Assembly: GCA_900471605.1 (NCBI GenBank)
Contig: UCEY01000045.1
Span: 55,224 to 108,758, forward strand
Source of the DNA: Hyphomicrobiales bacterium
GTDB lineage: Bacteria > Pseudomonadota > Alphaproteobacteria > Rhizobiales > Rhizobiaceae
Length of the DNA stretch: 53,535 nt
Reading direction: 5' to 3'
Position numbers and translations under genes: made by a program. The notes beneath the pieces are model-generated. The model made no database searches and had not been told where the DNA came from. It saw nothing but the letters and a program-made list of their open reading frames with translations. Position 1 is the stretch's first letter, and the number at the start of each line of letters is the position of its first letter. Below, one piece after another: positions 43,253-51,297 of the stretch.

Positions 43253-44227
43253 GTGAACCAGATAGCCATCTTCAGCGGCAGTGCTCATCCCGAACTTGCG
43301 CAGGAAATATGTTCCCATCTCGGCGTGCCGTTGCACCCGGTGCGCACCAAGCGTTTCTCCAACGATTGCCTTGAAGTCCAGCTGCAGGCCAATTGTCGGG
43401 AGCAGGATGTTTTCATCGTCCAGCCGCTCAGCGCGCCGGTGCAGGAAAACCTGGTCGAGCTGCTGCTGATGCTCGATGCCGCGCGCGGGGCATCGGCCTC
43501 GCGCATCACTGCCGTCATCCCGCATTTTTCCTATGCCCGTTCCGACAAGAAGGACGCGCCGCGCATTTCGATCGGCGGCCGCCTGGTCGCGGATCTGCTG
43601 GTCACCGCCGGGGCGAGCCGCGTCCTCACCATGACGCTGCATTCACCGCAGGTGCACGGCTTTTTCAGCGTGCCCGTCGATCAGCTCCATGCCTTGGGCG
43701 AGCTTGCCAACCACTTCTTTCGTTATGACCTCAGCCGCGCCGTCGTCGTTTCTCCGGATCTTGGCAATGCCAAGAACGCGGCCGCCTTCGCCAAGCGCCT
43801 CAATGTGCCGGTCGCTGCCGGCGCCAAGGAGCGCGTGAGCGACACCCAGGTGCGAATCTCCGCGCTGATCGGCGATATCCGCAATCGCGACGTCATCGTG
43901 CTCGACGACGAAATCGCCAGCGGCGGCTCTATCATCGAGTTGCTCCAGCATCTGCGCGCCCATGGCGCCCGCACCATCCGGATCGCCACCACGCACGGCA
44001 TTTTTGCGGGCTCGGCCGTCGCCCGCCTCGCCGCCGAGCCCGACGTGCTGGAGATCGTCTGCACCAACACCGTGCCCATCGCCGCTGAAAAGCGCCAGCC
44101 CAAGCTGACCGTGCTGTCTGTCGCGCCAGCTTTTGCCGAAGCCATGCGCCGGATCAATTCGGGCGAATCCGTCAGCGCGCTTTTGGCCGAGGATATCGCC
44201 GCGGCCCGAACCGCCGCCGCGGTTTAG
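43253..44227 (+). CDS. Ribose-phosphate pyrophosphokinase-like protein
   Basis: 324 residues, GTG start with GGGGGA 7 bases upstream. Two phosphoribosyltransferase-like halves are present. IPHFSYARSDKKDAPR is the ATP/ribose-phosphate region, AKERVSDTQV resembles the catalytic flexible loop (Lys and Arg kept), and VIVLDDEIASGGSI is a variant of the PRPP loop, usually DDMxDTGGT. It is probably a second, divergent Prs paralogue rather than the housekeeping enzyme, which I infer from these substitutions. Confidence 0.85.
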   Translation: MNQIAIFSGSAHPELAQEICSHLGVPLHPVRTKRFSNDCLEVQLQANCREQDVFIVQPLSAPVQENLVELLLMLDAARGASASRITAVIPHFSYARSDKKDAPRISIGGRLVADLLVTAGASRVLTMTLHSPQVHGFFSVPVDQLHALGELANHFFRYDLSRAVVVSPDLGNAKNAAAFAKRLNVPVAAGAKERVSDTQVRISALIGDIRNRDVIVLDDEIASGGSIIELLQHLRAHGARTIRIATTHGIFAGSAVARLAAEPDVLEIVCTNTVPIAAEKRQPKLTVLSVAPAFAEAMRRINSGESVSALLAEDIAAARTAAAV

Positions 44228-44252
44228 ACAATCGGGGCTTGCCCCGATTGTC
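44227..44252. terminator. Bidirectional terminator between prs-like and cimA
   Basis: A perfect 12-bp stem with a 2-base turn: GACAATCGGGGC (44227-44238) and its complement (44241-44252). It begins at the last base of the prs-like stop codon and ends 8 bp before the converging cimA stop. No long T-run is present. Confidence 0.75.
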
Positions 44253-44260
44253 GTCAGCCC

Positions 44261-45877
44261 TCACTCCGCCGCGATCCTGCCCGCCAGCTGGCGGTTTTTC
44301 ATCAGCTTGTAGATGACCGAATCCATCAGCGCCTGGAACGAGGCGTCGATGATGTTTTCCGAGACGCCGACCGTCCACCAGCGGACGCCGCTGCCGTCGA
44401 TGGATTCGATCAGCACGCGGGTGATCGCCTCGGTGCCGCCGTTGAGGATGCGCACCTTGAAATCGGCGAGCACAAGGTCGTCGATTTCATGTTGGTATTT
44501 GCCGAAATCCTTGCGCAGCGCCCGGTCGATCGCGTTGACGGGGCCGTCGCCTTCGGCGACCGACATATGGGTCTGGCCGTCGATGACGAGCTTCACCACC
44601 GCTTCCGAGACGATCTTGATGCGGCCGTGGCTGTCGAAGCGGCGCTCCACCATGACGCGGAACCCTTCCACGGAGAAGAATTCCGGAATGGTACCGAGCG
44701 TGCGGCGGGCGAGCAGTTCGAAGCTCGCGTCGGCGCCTTCGTAGGCGTAGCCGGAGGCCTCGCGTTCCTTGACGATCGAGATCAGCTGGTCGAGCCTCGG
44801 ATCGTCCTTGCCGACCTCGATGCCGCGGCGCTTCAGCGCGTTGATGAAGTTCGACTTGCCGCCCTGGTCGGACACCATCACCTTGCGCAGGTTGCCGACG
44901 CTTTCCGGTGTCACGTGTTCGTAGGTGCGCGGGTCCTTCAAGAGCGCCGACGCGTGGATGCCGGCCTTGGTGGCGAAGGCCGACGCCCCGACATAGGGCG
45001 CCTGATGGTTCGGCGAGCGGTTGAGCAGCTCGTCGAAGGCGTGGCTGAGGCGGGTGAGGCCGGTCAGCCGCTCCGCATCGATCGCCGTCTCGAACCGGCT
45101 GTTGTAGGCGTCCTTCAGGGCAAGCGTCGCGATGATCGTGATGAGGTTGGCGTTGCCGCAGCGTTCGCCGATACCGTTCAGCGTGCCCTGGATCTGCCGA
45201 CAGCCAGCCTCGATCGCGGCAAGCGAATTGGCGACCGCCTGGCCGGTATCGTCATGGGCGTGGATGCCGAGCGAGGTGCCCGGGATGCCCGACGCGATCA
45301 CCGCCTCGACGATCGCCCGGATCTCGCCCGGCTGGGTACCGCCATTGGTGTCGCAGAGCACCACCCAGCGCGCGCCGGCGTCATAGGCGGTTTTCGCGCA
45401 GGCGAGCGCGTAGTCGGGATTGGCCTTGTAGCCGTCGAAGAAATGTTCGCAGTCGACCAGCGCTTCCTTGCCCGCGCCCCGGGCGGCCTCGACGCTGTCG
45501 CGGATGGCCTCGAGGTTTTCCTCGTTCGAACAGCCGAGCGCGACGCGCACATGGTAATCCCAGCTCTTGGCGACGAAACAGGTGGCGTCGCTTTTCGCCT
45601 GCAGCAGCACGGCGAGACCCGGATCGTTGGAGGCGGAAATGCCGGCCCGCTTGGTCATGCCGAAGGCGACGAATTTGGACTTCACCGTGCGTTTTTCGGA
45701 GAAGAAGGCGGTGTCGGTCGGGTTGGCGCCGGGATAACCGCCCTCGACATAGTCGAGGCCGAACTCGTCGAGCAGGTTGGAGATGGCGATCTTGTCCTCG
45801 ACGGAAAAATCGACGCCGGGGGTCTGCTGCCCGTCGCGGAGCGTGGTGTCGAAGAGATAGATGCGTTCGCGTGTCAT
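44261..45877 (-). CDS. cimA: (R)-citramalate synthase
   Basis: 538 residues. The HMGL-like catalytic barrel begins at YLFDTTLRDGQQTPGVDF and includes LGIHAHDDTGQAVANSLA and TLNGIGERCGNANL (metal-binding His-x-His and substrate pocket). The C-terminal third is the LeuA-type regulatory domain. It joins pyruvate and acetyl-CoA to citramalate, the first step of threonine-independent isoleucine synthesis. Total length matches the CimA group rather than LeuA of similar fold. AGGAGGAG precedes the ATG. Confidence 0.92.
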   Translation of the reverse strand: MTRERIYLFDTTLRDGQQTPGVDFSVEDKIAISNLLDEFGLDYVEGGYPGANPTDTAFFSEKRTVKSKFVAFGMTKRAGISASNDPGLAVLLQAKSDATCFVAKSWDYHVRVALGCSNEENLEAIRDSVEAARGAGKEALVDCEHFFDGYKANPDYALACAKTAYDAGARWVVLCDTNGGTQPGEIRAIVEAVIASGIPGTSLGIHAHDDTGQAVANSLAAIEAGCRQIQGTLNGIGERCGNANLITIIATLALKDAYNSRFETAIDAERLTGLTRLSHAFDELLNRSPNHQAPYVGASAFATKAGIHASALLKDPRTYEHVTPESVGNLRKVMVSDQGGKSNFINALKRRGIEVGKDDPRLDQLISIVKEREASGYAYEGADASFELLARRTLGTIPEFFSVEGFRVMVERRFDSHGRIKIVSEAVVKLVIDGQTHMSVAEGDGPVNAIDRALRKDFGKYQHEIDDLVLADFKVRILNGGTEAITRVLIESIDGSGVRWWTVGVSENIIDASFQALMDSVIYKLMKNRQLAGRIAAE

Positions 45878-45914
45878 GGGTGCTCCTCCTGGAGCGGTGT
45901 TTCTAATTCTCGGC

Positions 45915-46022
45915 CCGTCATCCTCGGGCTTGACCCGAGGATCCAACACTAAGCGTAGGGGTTTGATGGAGCCGTCCGTCGACCGAAGAGATGGATCCTC
46001 GGGTCAAGCCCGAGGATGACGG
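45915..46022. repeat. 31-bp perfect inverted repeat pair (rhizobial palindromic repeat)
   Basis: Arms 45915-45945 and 45992-46022 are perfect 31-bp inverted copies, each itself a hairpin (CCTCGGGCTTGACCCGAGG). They are separated by 46 bases of unique sequence between cimA and pip. The unit read as protein gives LDPRVKPEDDG, a common false N-terminus in rhizobial annotations, which is why the longer cimA frame was rejected. Confidence 0.85.
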
Positions 46023-46032
46023 AAGTACGGCT

Positions 46033-46992
46033 CTAGACCTTCCCCGCAAACCGGTCCGTCGCGCGGATCAGCTGGTCGGTAATCCCCGGCTCCGACACGG
46101 CATGCCCCGCGCCCTCGATGATATGGAAATCCGCATCCGTCCAGACCTTCGAAAGCTGCCAGGCATATTTCAGCGGGCAGGGCATGTCGTACCGGCCATG
46201 CACGATGACGCCCGGAATGCCCTTGAGCTTGACCGCATCGCGCAGAAGCTGCCCGTCCTCAATCCAGCCGGCATTCATGAAGAAGTGGTTCTCGATGCGC
46301 GAGAAGGCGAGCGCGAAATGATCGTCGTCGTGGTCGGATGCCAGCTGCGGGCTCGGCAGAAGCGTGATGGTCGAGCCTTCCCAGACGCTCCAGGCCTTGG
46401 CGCAGCGGATCTGCTCGGCCTCGTCCGGCCCGGTCAGCCGGCGGTGATAGGCGGCCATCATCTCGTGGCGCTCGTTTTCGGGAATGGGCGCGACGAAGGC
46501 CTCCCACTTGTCCGGGAACATTTCCGAGACGCCGAACTGGTAGTACCAGTCGAGCTCCGGCCGCGTCAGGGTGTAGATGCCCCGCACCAGAAGTTCGGTG
46601 ACACGCTCGGGATAGGTCTCGGCATAGGCGAGCGCCAGCGTCGAGCCCCAGGAGCCGCCGAACACCTGCCATTTCTCGACGCCGACCATCTCGCGCAGCC
46701 GCTCGATATCGGCGACCAGATGCCAGGTCGTGTTGGCCTCGATGCTCGCATGCGGCGTCGACTTGCCGCAGCCGCGCTGGTCGAACAGAAGCACGTCGTA
46801 GAGCGCCGGATCGAACAGCCGGCGCTGGTTGGGGTTGATGCCGCCGCCCGGTCCGCCATGCAGGAAGACGGCGGGCTTCGCACCCTTCGTGCCGACCCGT
46901 TCCCAGGAGATCACGTGGCCGTCGCCGACCTCGAGCGTCCCGGTCTGATAGGGTTCGATTTCCGGATAGAGCGTACGCAGAACTTCGGTCAC
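46033..46992 (-). CDS. pip: Prolyl aminopeptidase (peptidase S33)
   Basis: 319 residues, alpha/beta hydrolase. The oxyanion block HGGPGGGI and nucleophile elbow GGSWGSTLALAYAETYP (Ser) mark proline iminopeptidase; a downstream VHGRYDMPCPL gives Asp and EGAGHAVSEP gives His. It removes N-terminal proline from peptides in the cytoplasm. It starts with GTG that overlaps the upstream GFA stop (GTGA at 46989-46992), making it the last gene of a six-gene coupled chain. Confidence 0.93.
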   Translation of the reverse strand: MTEVLRTLYPEIEPYQTGTLEVGDGHVISWERVGTKGAKPAVFLHGGPGGGINPNQRRLFDPALYDVLLFDQRGCGKSTPHASIEANTTWHLVADIERLREMVGVEKWQVFGGSWGSTLALAYAETYPERVTELLVRGIYTLTRPELDWYYQFGVSEMFPDKWEAFVAPIPENERHEMMAAYHRRLTGPDEAEQIRCAKAWSVWEGSTITLLPSPQLASDHDDDHFALAFSRIENHFFMNAGWIEDGQLLRDAVKLKGIPGVIVHGRYDMPCPLKYAWQLSKVWTDADFHIIEGAGHAVSEPGITDQLIRATDRFAGKV

Positions 46993-47465
46993 AGATGCAG
47001 CCCCTTTGCCGGCCAGTTTTCGGTATCGTGATCGGGGTGCTGGAAGGAGATGATCTGTTCCTGCTTGACCGCGTCTTCGCCGGAATCACGGACCGGCTGG
47101 TCGAAGATCGTCGTCACCCACGGTATATGCGAGGCGTAGTTCACCTGGATCTTCGGGGCGAGATCGCCGCGGTCGTCGAAGGCGCCGATCGCGAGATCGA
47201 GCCCCCCGGGATAGCGATAGGTAAGCGGCGTGCCGCAATTCTCGCAGAAGCCGCGGTCTATGTTGACCGAGGACTGGAAATATTTCGGCTCGCCGCGGGT
47301 CCATTCGACGCCGTCCTTCGGCGCGGTGACCAGCGGCCCGAAGAAGCCGCCGAAGGCCTTCTGGCACATGCGGCAATGGCAGATCGAGGCGCGGCCGAGC
47401 TCGCCATGGATGCGGAAGCGCACGGCGCCGCACTGGCAGCCGCCTGTTCTCGGGGTCTCGCTCAT
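46989..47465 (-). CDS. GFA family protein 3
   Basis: 158 residues with the Zn-binding GFA/CENP-V fold: GGCQCGAVRF, CHCRMCQKA and FCENCGTPLTY hold all cysteines. The founding GFA enzyme speeds glutathione-formaldehyde adduct formation, but most relatives have no proven activity. Third of three adjacent paralogues. Both ends overlap neighbours by 4 bp. Confidence 0.9.
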   Translation of the reverse strand: MSETPRTGGCQCGAVRFRIHGELGRASICHCRMCQKAFGGFFGPLVTAPKDGVEWTRGEPKYFQSSVNIDRGFCENCGTPLTYRYPGGLDLAIGAFDDRGDLAPKIQVNYASHIPWVTTIFDQPVRDSGEDAVKQEQIISFQHPDHDTENWPAKGLHL

Positions 47466-47959
47466 TGTTCATCCTCCTTGGGATTGTTTTCGGGCGGCCA
47501 TGTTTCGGTGTCGTGGTCGGGATGCTGGTAGGAGACGATGTCGTCGAGGAACGGCGCCGACGCGATGTCGTCCATCGTATCGCGCTCGGGAAGTTCGTGC
47601 AGGCGGTCGACGAAGCCGATCTTGCCTTCCGCGCCGAACTGCACGACCGGCGGCAGCCGGCCCGGCTCGTCGAAACTGCCGGCCGAAATCGCGATCCCGT
47701 CCTCCGCCTCGTAGGTCATCGGCGTGCCGCAGTTTTCGCAGAAACCGCGCCGCACATGGTTCGACGAGTGGAAATATTTGAGCTGGCCGCGCGTCCAGGT
47801 CAGCTCCGCCTCGCCGGCGGCAACCAGCGGCGCGTAATAGGCCCCGAACGCCTTCTGGCACATGCGGCAATGGCAGATCGAGGCATCCGGCGCATCCCCG
47901 ACCAGCCGGAAGCGGATCGCGCCGCACTGGCAGCCGCCGGTATGGACGACATCGCTCAT
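47462..47959 (-). CDS. GFA family protein 2
   Basis: 165 residues, same Cys blocks as its neighbours: GGCQCGAIRFRL, SICHCRMCQKAFG and GFCENCGTPMTYE. It is closest to GFA protein 3 in the central region, consistent with tandem duplication. Coupled to both flanking GFA genes by ATGA overlaps. Zn binding is likely; substrate unknown. Confidence 0.9.
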   Translation of the reverse strand: MSDVVHTGGCQCGAIRFRLVGDAPDASICHCRMCQKAFGAYYAPLVAAGEAELTWTRGQLKYFHSSNHVRRGFCENCGTPMTYEAEDGIAISAGSFDEPGRLPPVVQFGAEGKIGFVDRLHELPERDTMDDIASAPFLDDIVSYQHPDHDTETWPPENNPKEDEQ

Positions 47960-48453
47960 GGTCGCTCCTCCGCCGGCGCGTCCCCGTGCGGCCAGATCGC
48001 GGTGTCGTGGTCGGGATGCTGGCGGCTGCTGGCCGAGACCGTCTTTTCCTGCTCCGGCGTCATATCCATCTTCGTGTCGTGATGCAGGCTGTCGAGTTCT
48101 CCGAACCAGGGCATCTTGTAGGCAAGATTGGTCTGCAGCGCGGGCTTCACCGATTGCGGATCGTCGAGCGAGCCGAGCGTGATGCTGATATGGTCGCTCG
48201 ATCCGTCATAGAAAAGCGGCGTGCCGCATTTCCCGCAGAAACCGCGCCGCACCGTCTCCGACGACCGGAACCAGGCCGGCTCGCCGCGGGTCAGCGAAAA
48301 GTTCTCGTACATCACCCCGCCGAGCGGCATGAAATAATTGCCCGCCGCCTTCTGGCACATGCGGCAATGGCACAGATGCGGAAACCCGAGCGCACCCTCC
48401 GCCCGGTATCTCACAGCACCGCATTGGCATCCGCCGGTGTGAATCTGGGTCAT
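47956..48453 (-). CDS. GFA family protein 1
   Basis: 165 residues: GGCQCGAVRYRA, LCHCRMCQKAAGNYFMP and FCGKCGTPLFYDG. More diverged from the other two copies in its middle part. It follows vapC with an ATGA overlap (48450-48453), so its translation depends on the toxin-antitoxin message unless an internal promoter exists inside vapC; none was recognised. Confidence 0.9.
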   Translation of the reverse strand: MTQIHTGGCQCGAVRYRAEGALGFPHLCHCRMCQKAAGNYFMPLGGVMYENFSLTRGEPAWFRSSETVRRGFCGKCGTPLFYDGSSDHISITLGSLDDPQSVKPALQTNLAYKMPWFGELDSLHHDTKMDMTPEQEKTVSASSRQHPDHDTAIWPHGDAPAEERP

Positions 48454-48869
48454 TGACTGTCCTCGTCGAGCCAGTTTTCCACTTTCAGTCCATCGACCCG
48501 CGAGAACTCGCGGATATTGTTGGTGACAAGCGTGAGGTTCAGGGACTTGGCATGTGCCGCGATAAAGAGGTCCGTTGTTCCTATGGATGTGCCGCGATTT
48601 TGCAGGTCATTGCGAATGGCTGCATAGGCAAAGGTAGCGTCATCACCGTAGTCCAGAAGGGCGATACGGCTGAGCGCAGCTTCGACGCGATCGGCAAAGG
48701 CCTCCGAGCGTTTCTTGGCAAGGCCAAATCTTATTTCCGAAACCGCGATCGCGCTCATGCAGACGGCATTGATGCCGTGCCGCCGGAGTTTTTGCTGAAC
48801 GCGCCCCCGCGGATTTCGAACGAGATCCGACAGGATATTGGTGTCGAGCATGAAGCTATGATCGCTCAC
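48450..48869 (-). CDS. vapC: VapC-family PIN domain ribonuclease toxin
   Basis: 139 residues. PIN-domain acidic residues are Asp9 (FMLDTNILSDL), Glu45 (AVSEIRFG) and Asp100 (GTTDLFIAAHA), which bind the metal used to cut RNA. Relatives cleave initiator tRNA or rRNA. GTG start overlapping the vapB stop. No disabling change is seen. Confidence 0.92.
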   Translation of the reverse strand: MSDHSFMLDTNILSDLVRNPRGRVQQKLRRHGINAVCMSAIAVSEIRFGLAKKRSEAFADRVEAALSRIALLDYGDDATFAYAAIRNDLQNRGTSIGTTDLFIAAHAKSLNLTLVTNNIREFSRVDGLKVENWLDEDSQ

Positions 48870-49105
48870 AGATCGAAATCCCGTGGCGGCGGTTCGTCGA
48901 TGTCGAGCTCAGGGAACTCGCCTTCCCATGGCTCGATCGTCGCCAGCCATTCCAGAAGGTCGGTTTTTTTCACCGGTTCGATGACCAGCCGGTCGCCTTC
49001 CTTGCGCATGATCGCCTCGTCACCGGGCATCTCGAATTCCACGGGAATACGGACCGCCTGATTGCGGCCGTTGCGGAACAGCTTCACATGACGTTCTGCA
49101 CCCAT
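48866..49105 (-). CDS. vapB: VapB-family antitoxin (AbrB/SpoVT type)
   Basis: 79 residues. The N-terminal swapped-hairpin DNA-binding domain (HVKLFRNGRNQAVRIPVEFE) and acidic, Trp-containing C-terminus that binds the toxin are both present. AAGGAGG (49111-49118) is a strong ribosome site. The 65-bp upstream spacer has GCATATGC (49132-49139) and nearby partial repeats, probably the autoregulatory operator. First gene of the coupled chain. Confidence 0.92.
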   Translation of the reverse strand: MGAERHVKLFRNGRNQAVRIPVEFEMPGDEAIMRKEGDRLVIEPVKKTDLLEWLATIEPWEGEFPELDIDEPPPRDFDL

Positions 49106-49131
49106 GTCATCCTCCTTAGCCTATGCCATAA

Positions 49132-49139
49132 GCATATGC
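49132..49139. promoter_or_regulatory. Possible VapB operator half
   Basis: GCATATGC, an 8-bp palindrome, with a related TATGGCATA run beside it on the minus strand, 27-34 bp upstream of vapB. Position and repeats suit autoregulation by the VapBC complex. Confidence 0.35.
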
Positions 49140-49170
49140 CGATTGATCGGTTGAAACAACCAATCCCTCG

Positions 49171-49557
49171 TTATTCCGGCGCGTGACACACCGCCTCGAT
49201 ATTGTTGCCATCGGGATCAAATACGAAGGCGCCGTAATAGTTCGGGTGGTAGTGCGCGCGCAGGCCGGGTGCGCCGTTGTCGGTTCCGCCGGCGGCCATA
49301 GCCGCCGCGTAGAAGGCGTCCACTTCGGCGCGGCTGTTGGCGCTAAACGCGATGTGCTGCGAATGGCCGCCCGCGGGCTTCTCCTCATGAAGCCAGTAGA
49401 CCGGCCGCTCCCGTCCGTAACCGCCGACCTTCACGCCGCCGGTATATTCGGCCGGCACCATGTAGAGCAGCGAGGCGCCGAGCGGCGCGAAGGCTGCGTC
49501 GTAGAATGCCCTGGCGCGGTCGAAATCCGCGACCTTGATGCCCATGTGATCGATCAT
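49171..49557 (-). CDS. VOC family (glyoxalase-like) protein
   Basis: 128 residues. Two beta-alpha-beta-beta-beta modules: MIDHMGIKVADFDRARAFYD gives the first metal-type His, and HYHPNYYGAFVFDPDGNNIEAV the C-terminal Glu region. Small VOC proteins include glyoxalase, dioxygenase and resistance enzymes. Substrate undetermined. Gene spacing of 33 bp to cysS on the same strand. Confidence 0.87.
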   Translation of the reverse strand: MIDHMGIKVADFDRARAFYDAAFAPLGASLLYMVPAEYTGGVKVGGYGRERPVYWLHEEKPAGGHSQHIAFSANSRAEVDAFYAAAMAAGGTDNGAPGLRAHYHPNYYGAFVFDPDGNNIEAVCHAPE

Positions 49558-49590
49558 CGGTTGCTCCTCGCCTTGTAAGAGAGGTGAAGC

Positions 49591-50976
49591 TTAGCGCTTC
49601 ACCTCCCAGGTCGTCACCCTTTCGCCGGTCGCGGGGTCCTTGCCGTCCTTCAGCTGGATGCCCTTGTCGGCCAGTTCGTTGCGGATCCTGTCGGCCTCGG
49701 CGAAGTTTTTCGCCTTCAGCATTTCGAGCCGCATGGCGACCAGCGCATCGACTGCGGAAGCAAGCGCCTCGTCGACCTCGGTTTTCTGGGGCAGCACGCC
49801 GAGTAGGGCGGCGCTTGCGGCAAACACCGCAGCCCCTTCCAGATTGTAATGGGCGTCCTGCGCCAGGGCGTGAAGAGCCTGCACGGCGGCAACCGTGTTG
49901 AGGTCGTCGGCGAGCGCGTTCATCACCGTGTCGCAGGGCTGCGCGCCGGAAACCTCCGCCGCCGGCCATTTGCTGAGAAGGCGCTCGGCCTCTTCCAGCC
50001 GCTTCACCGAAAAGTCGATCGGTTCGCGATAATGGGTCATCAGCATGGCAAGCCGCAGGACCTCGCCCGGCCATTGGCGGCCGCCGAAGGCCTGGCTGTG
50101 CAGGAGGTCGTGGATGGTGATGAAATTGCCCTCCGACTTCGACATCTTGCGGCCTTCCACCTGGACGAAGCCGTTATGCATCCAGACATTGGCCATCACG
50201 TCGGTGCCGTGGGCGCAGCGCGACTGGGCGATCTCGTTCTCATGATGCGGGAAGATCAGGTCGAGCCCGCCGCCATGGATGTCGAACACCTCGCCGAGAT
50301 ACCGCTGGCTCATCGCCGAGCACTCGATGTGCCAGCCCGGACGGCCGCGGCCCCAGGGGCTTTCCCAGCCGGGTTCGTTGTGGGAGGAAAGCTTCCACAG
50401 CACGAAATCGCCGGGGTTCTTCTTGTGCGCATCGACCGCGACGCGGGCGCCGGCCTGTTGCTCGTCGAGCGGGCGCTTGGAAAGCTGGCCGTAGTCGCGC
50501 ATCGACCTGGTATCGAACAGCACTTCGCCCGATGCCACATAGGCATGACCGTTGCCGATCAGCTTGCCGATGATTTCGACCATCTCGGCGATACTGTCGG
50601 TGGCGCGCGGCTCAACGGTTGGCTCAAGGCAGCCGAGTTCGGCGACGTCTTCGTGGAACTGCGTCTCGGTCTTTTCGGTAACGGCGCGGATCGCCTGGTT
50701 GAGCGGCAGGCCGGGATGGTCCCTCAGCGCCCGCGCGTTGATCTTGTCGTCGACGTCGGTGATGTTGCGGGCATAGGTGACATGGGCCTCGCCATAGACA
50801 TGCCGGAGCAGCCGGTAGAGCACGTCGAAGACGATCACCGGCCGGGCATTGCCGATATGCGCGAAGTCGTAGACCGTCGGGCCGCAGACATACATGCGCA
50901 CATTCTGCGGGTCGATCGGTGCGAACTCCGTCTTTTCACGGGTCAGCGTATTGTAGAACCTGAGCGTGGTGCTCAT
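49591..50976 (-). CDS. cysS: Cysteinyl-tRNA synthetase
   Basis: 461-residue class I synthetase. HIGH-type motif is HIGN (40-43) and KMSKS is at 277-281. Zn ligands include Cys31 (YVCGPTVYD) and the later GWHIECSAM, with an expected His pair in GLDLIFPHHENE. It charges tRNA-Cys in the cytoplasm. The frame is open 47 codons further upstream, but the homologous N-terminus starts at MSTTLRFYNT. Essential housekeeping gene. Confidence 0.96.
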   Translation of the reverse strand: MSTTLRFYNTLTREKTEFAPIDPQNVRMYVCGPTVYDFAHIGNARPVIVFDVLYRLLRHVYGEAHVTYARNITDVDDKINARALRDHPGLPLNQAIRAVTEKTETQFHEDVAELGCLEPTVEPRATDSIAEMVEIIGKLIGNGHAYVASGEVLFDTRSMRDYGQLSKRPLDEQQAGARVAVDAHKKNPGDFVLWKLSSHNEPGWESPWGRGRPGWHIECSAMSQRYLGEVFDIHGGGLDLIFPHHENEIAQSRCAHGTDVMANVWMHNGFVQVEGRKMSKSEGNFITIHDLLHSQAFGGRQWPGEVLRLAMLMTHYREPIDFSVKRLEEAERLLSKWPAAEVSGAQPCDTVMNALADDLNTVAAVQALHALAQDAHYNLEGAAVFAASAALLGVLPQKTEVDEALASAVDALVAMRLEMLKAKNFAEADRIRNELADKGIQLKDGKDPATGERVTTWEVKR

Positions 50977-51297
50977 CGAAAATCTCCCCAAAATCTCCCA
51001 CGGCGAGCGGCCGGCCGAGCGGGATGCCGAAAAGTGTACGCGGTTTTCGGACGACATCCCGCTCTCATTATCAACTAAGGAGCCGGATGCTTTCATGTTC
51101 AGGCAACACGAAAGCATCCGGCTCCGGCCGGGTCGTTTGTCTTCAAGGCTTTTCGAGAGACGAAAACGGCCGGGCCAGCGCGAACGCTAGCGGATAATGA
51201 TCCCACAAATGGAAATCGCCGTTTTCATGGAAGGCGTTATGGCGCGGGCAATCCATTTGGTCAAGTGGCTTGCCCGTGCCAGGTGGTTTGGGTCGCG
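50977..51297. other. Intergenic region before cysS
   Basis: About 320 bp. Contains the 16-bp hairpin at 51079-51125, a second 11-bp near-perfect inverted repeat (51240-51250 with 51269-51279), and no supported gene. The promoter of cysS is presumably between about 50990 and 51080. Confidence 0.5.
51079..51125. promoter_or_regulatory. 16-bp perfect hairpin upstream of cysS
   Basis: Arms 51079-51094 and 51110-51125 match over 16 bp around a 15-base loop. On the minus strand the loop reads CCLNM in the frame that continues into cysS, giving adjacent Cys codons inside a possible leader peptide that starts at 51117. Without a T-run it is not a classic terminator. Attenuation of cysS by cysteine supply is a speculative reading; a simple upstream terminator is the alternative. 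Confidence 0.45.
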
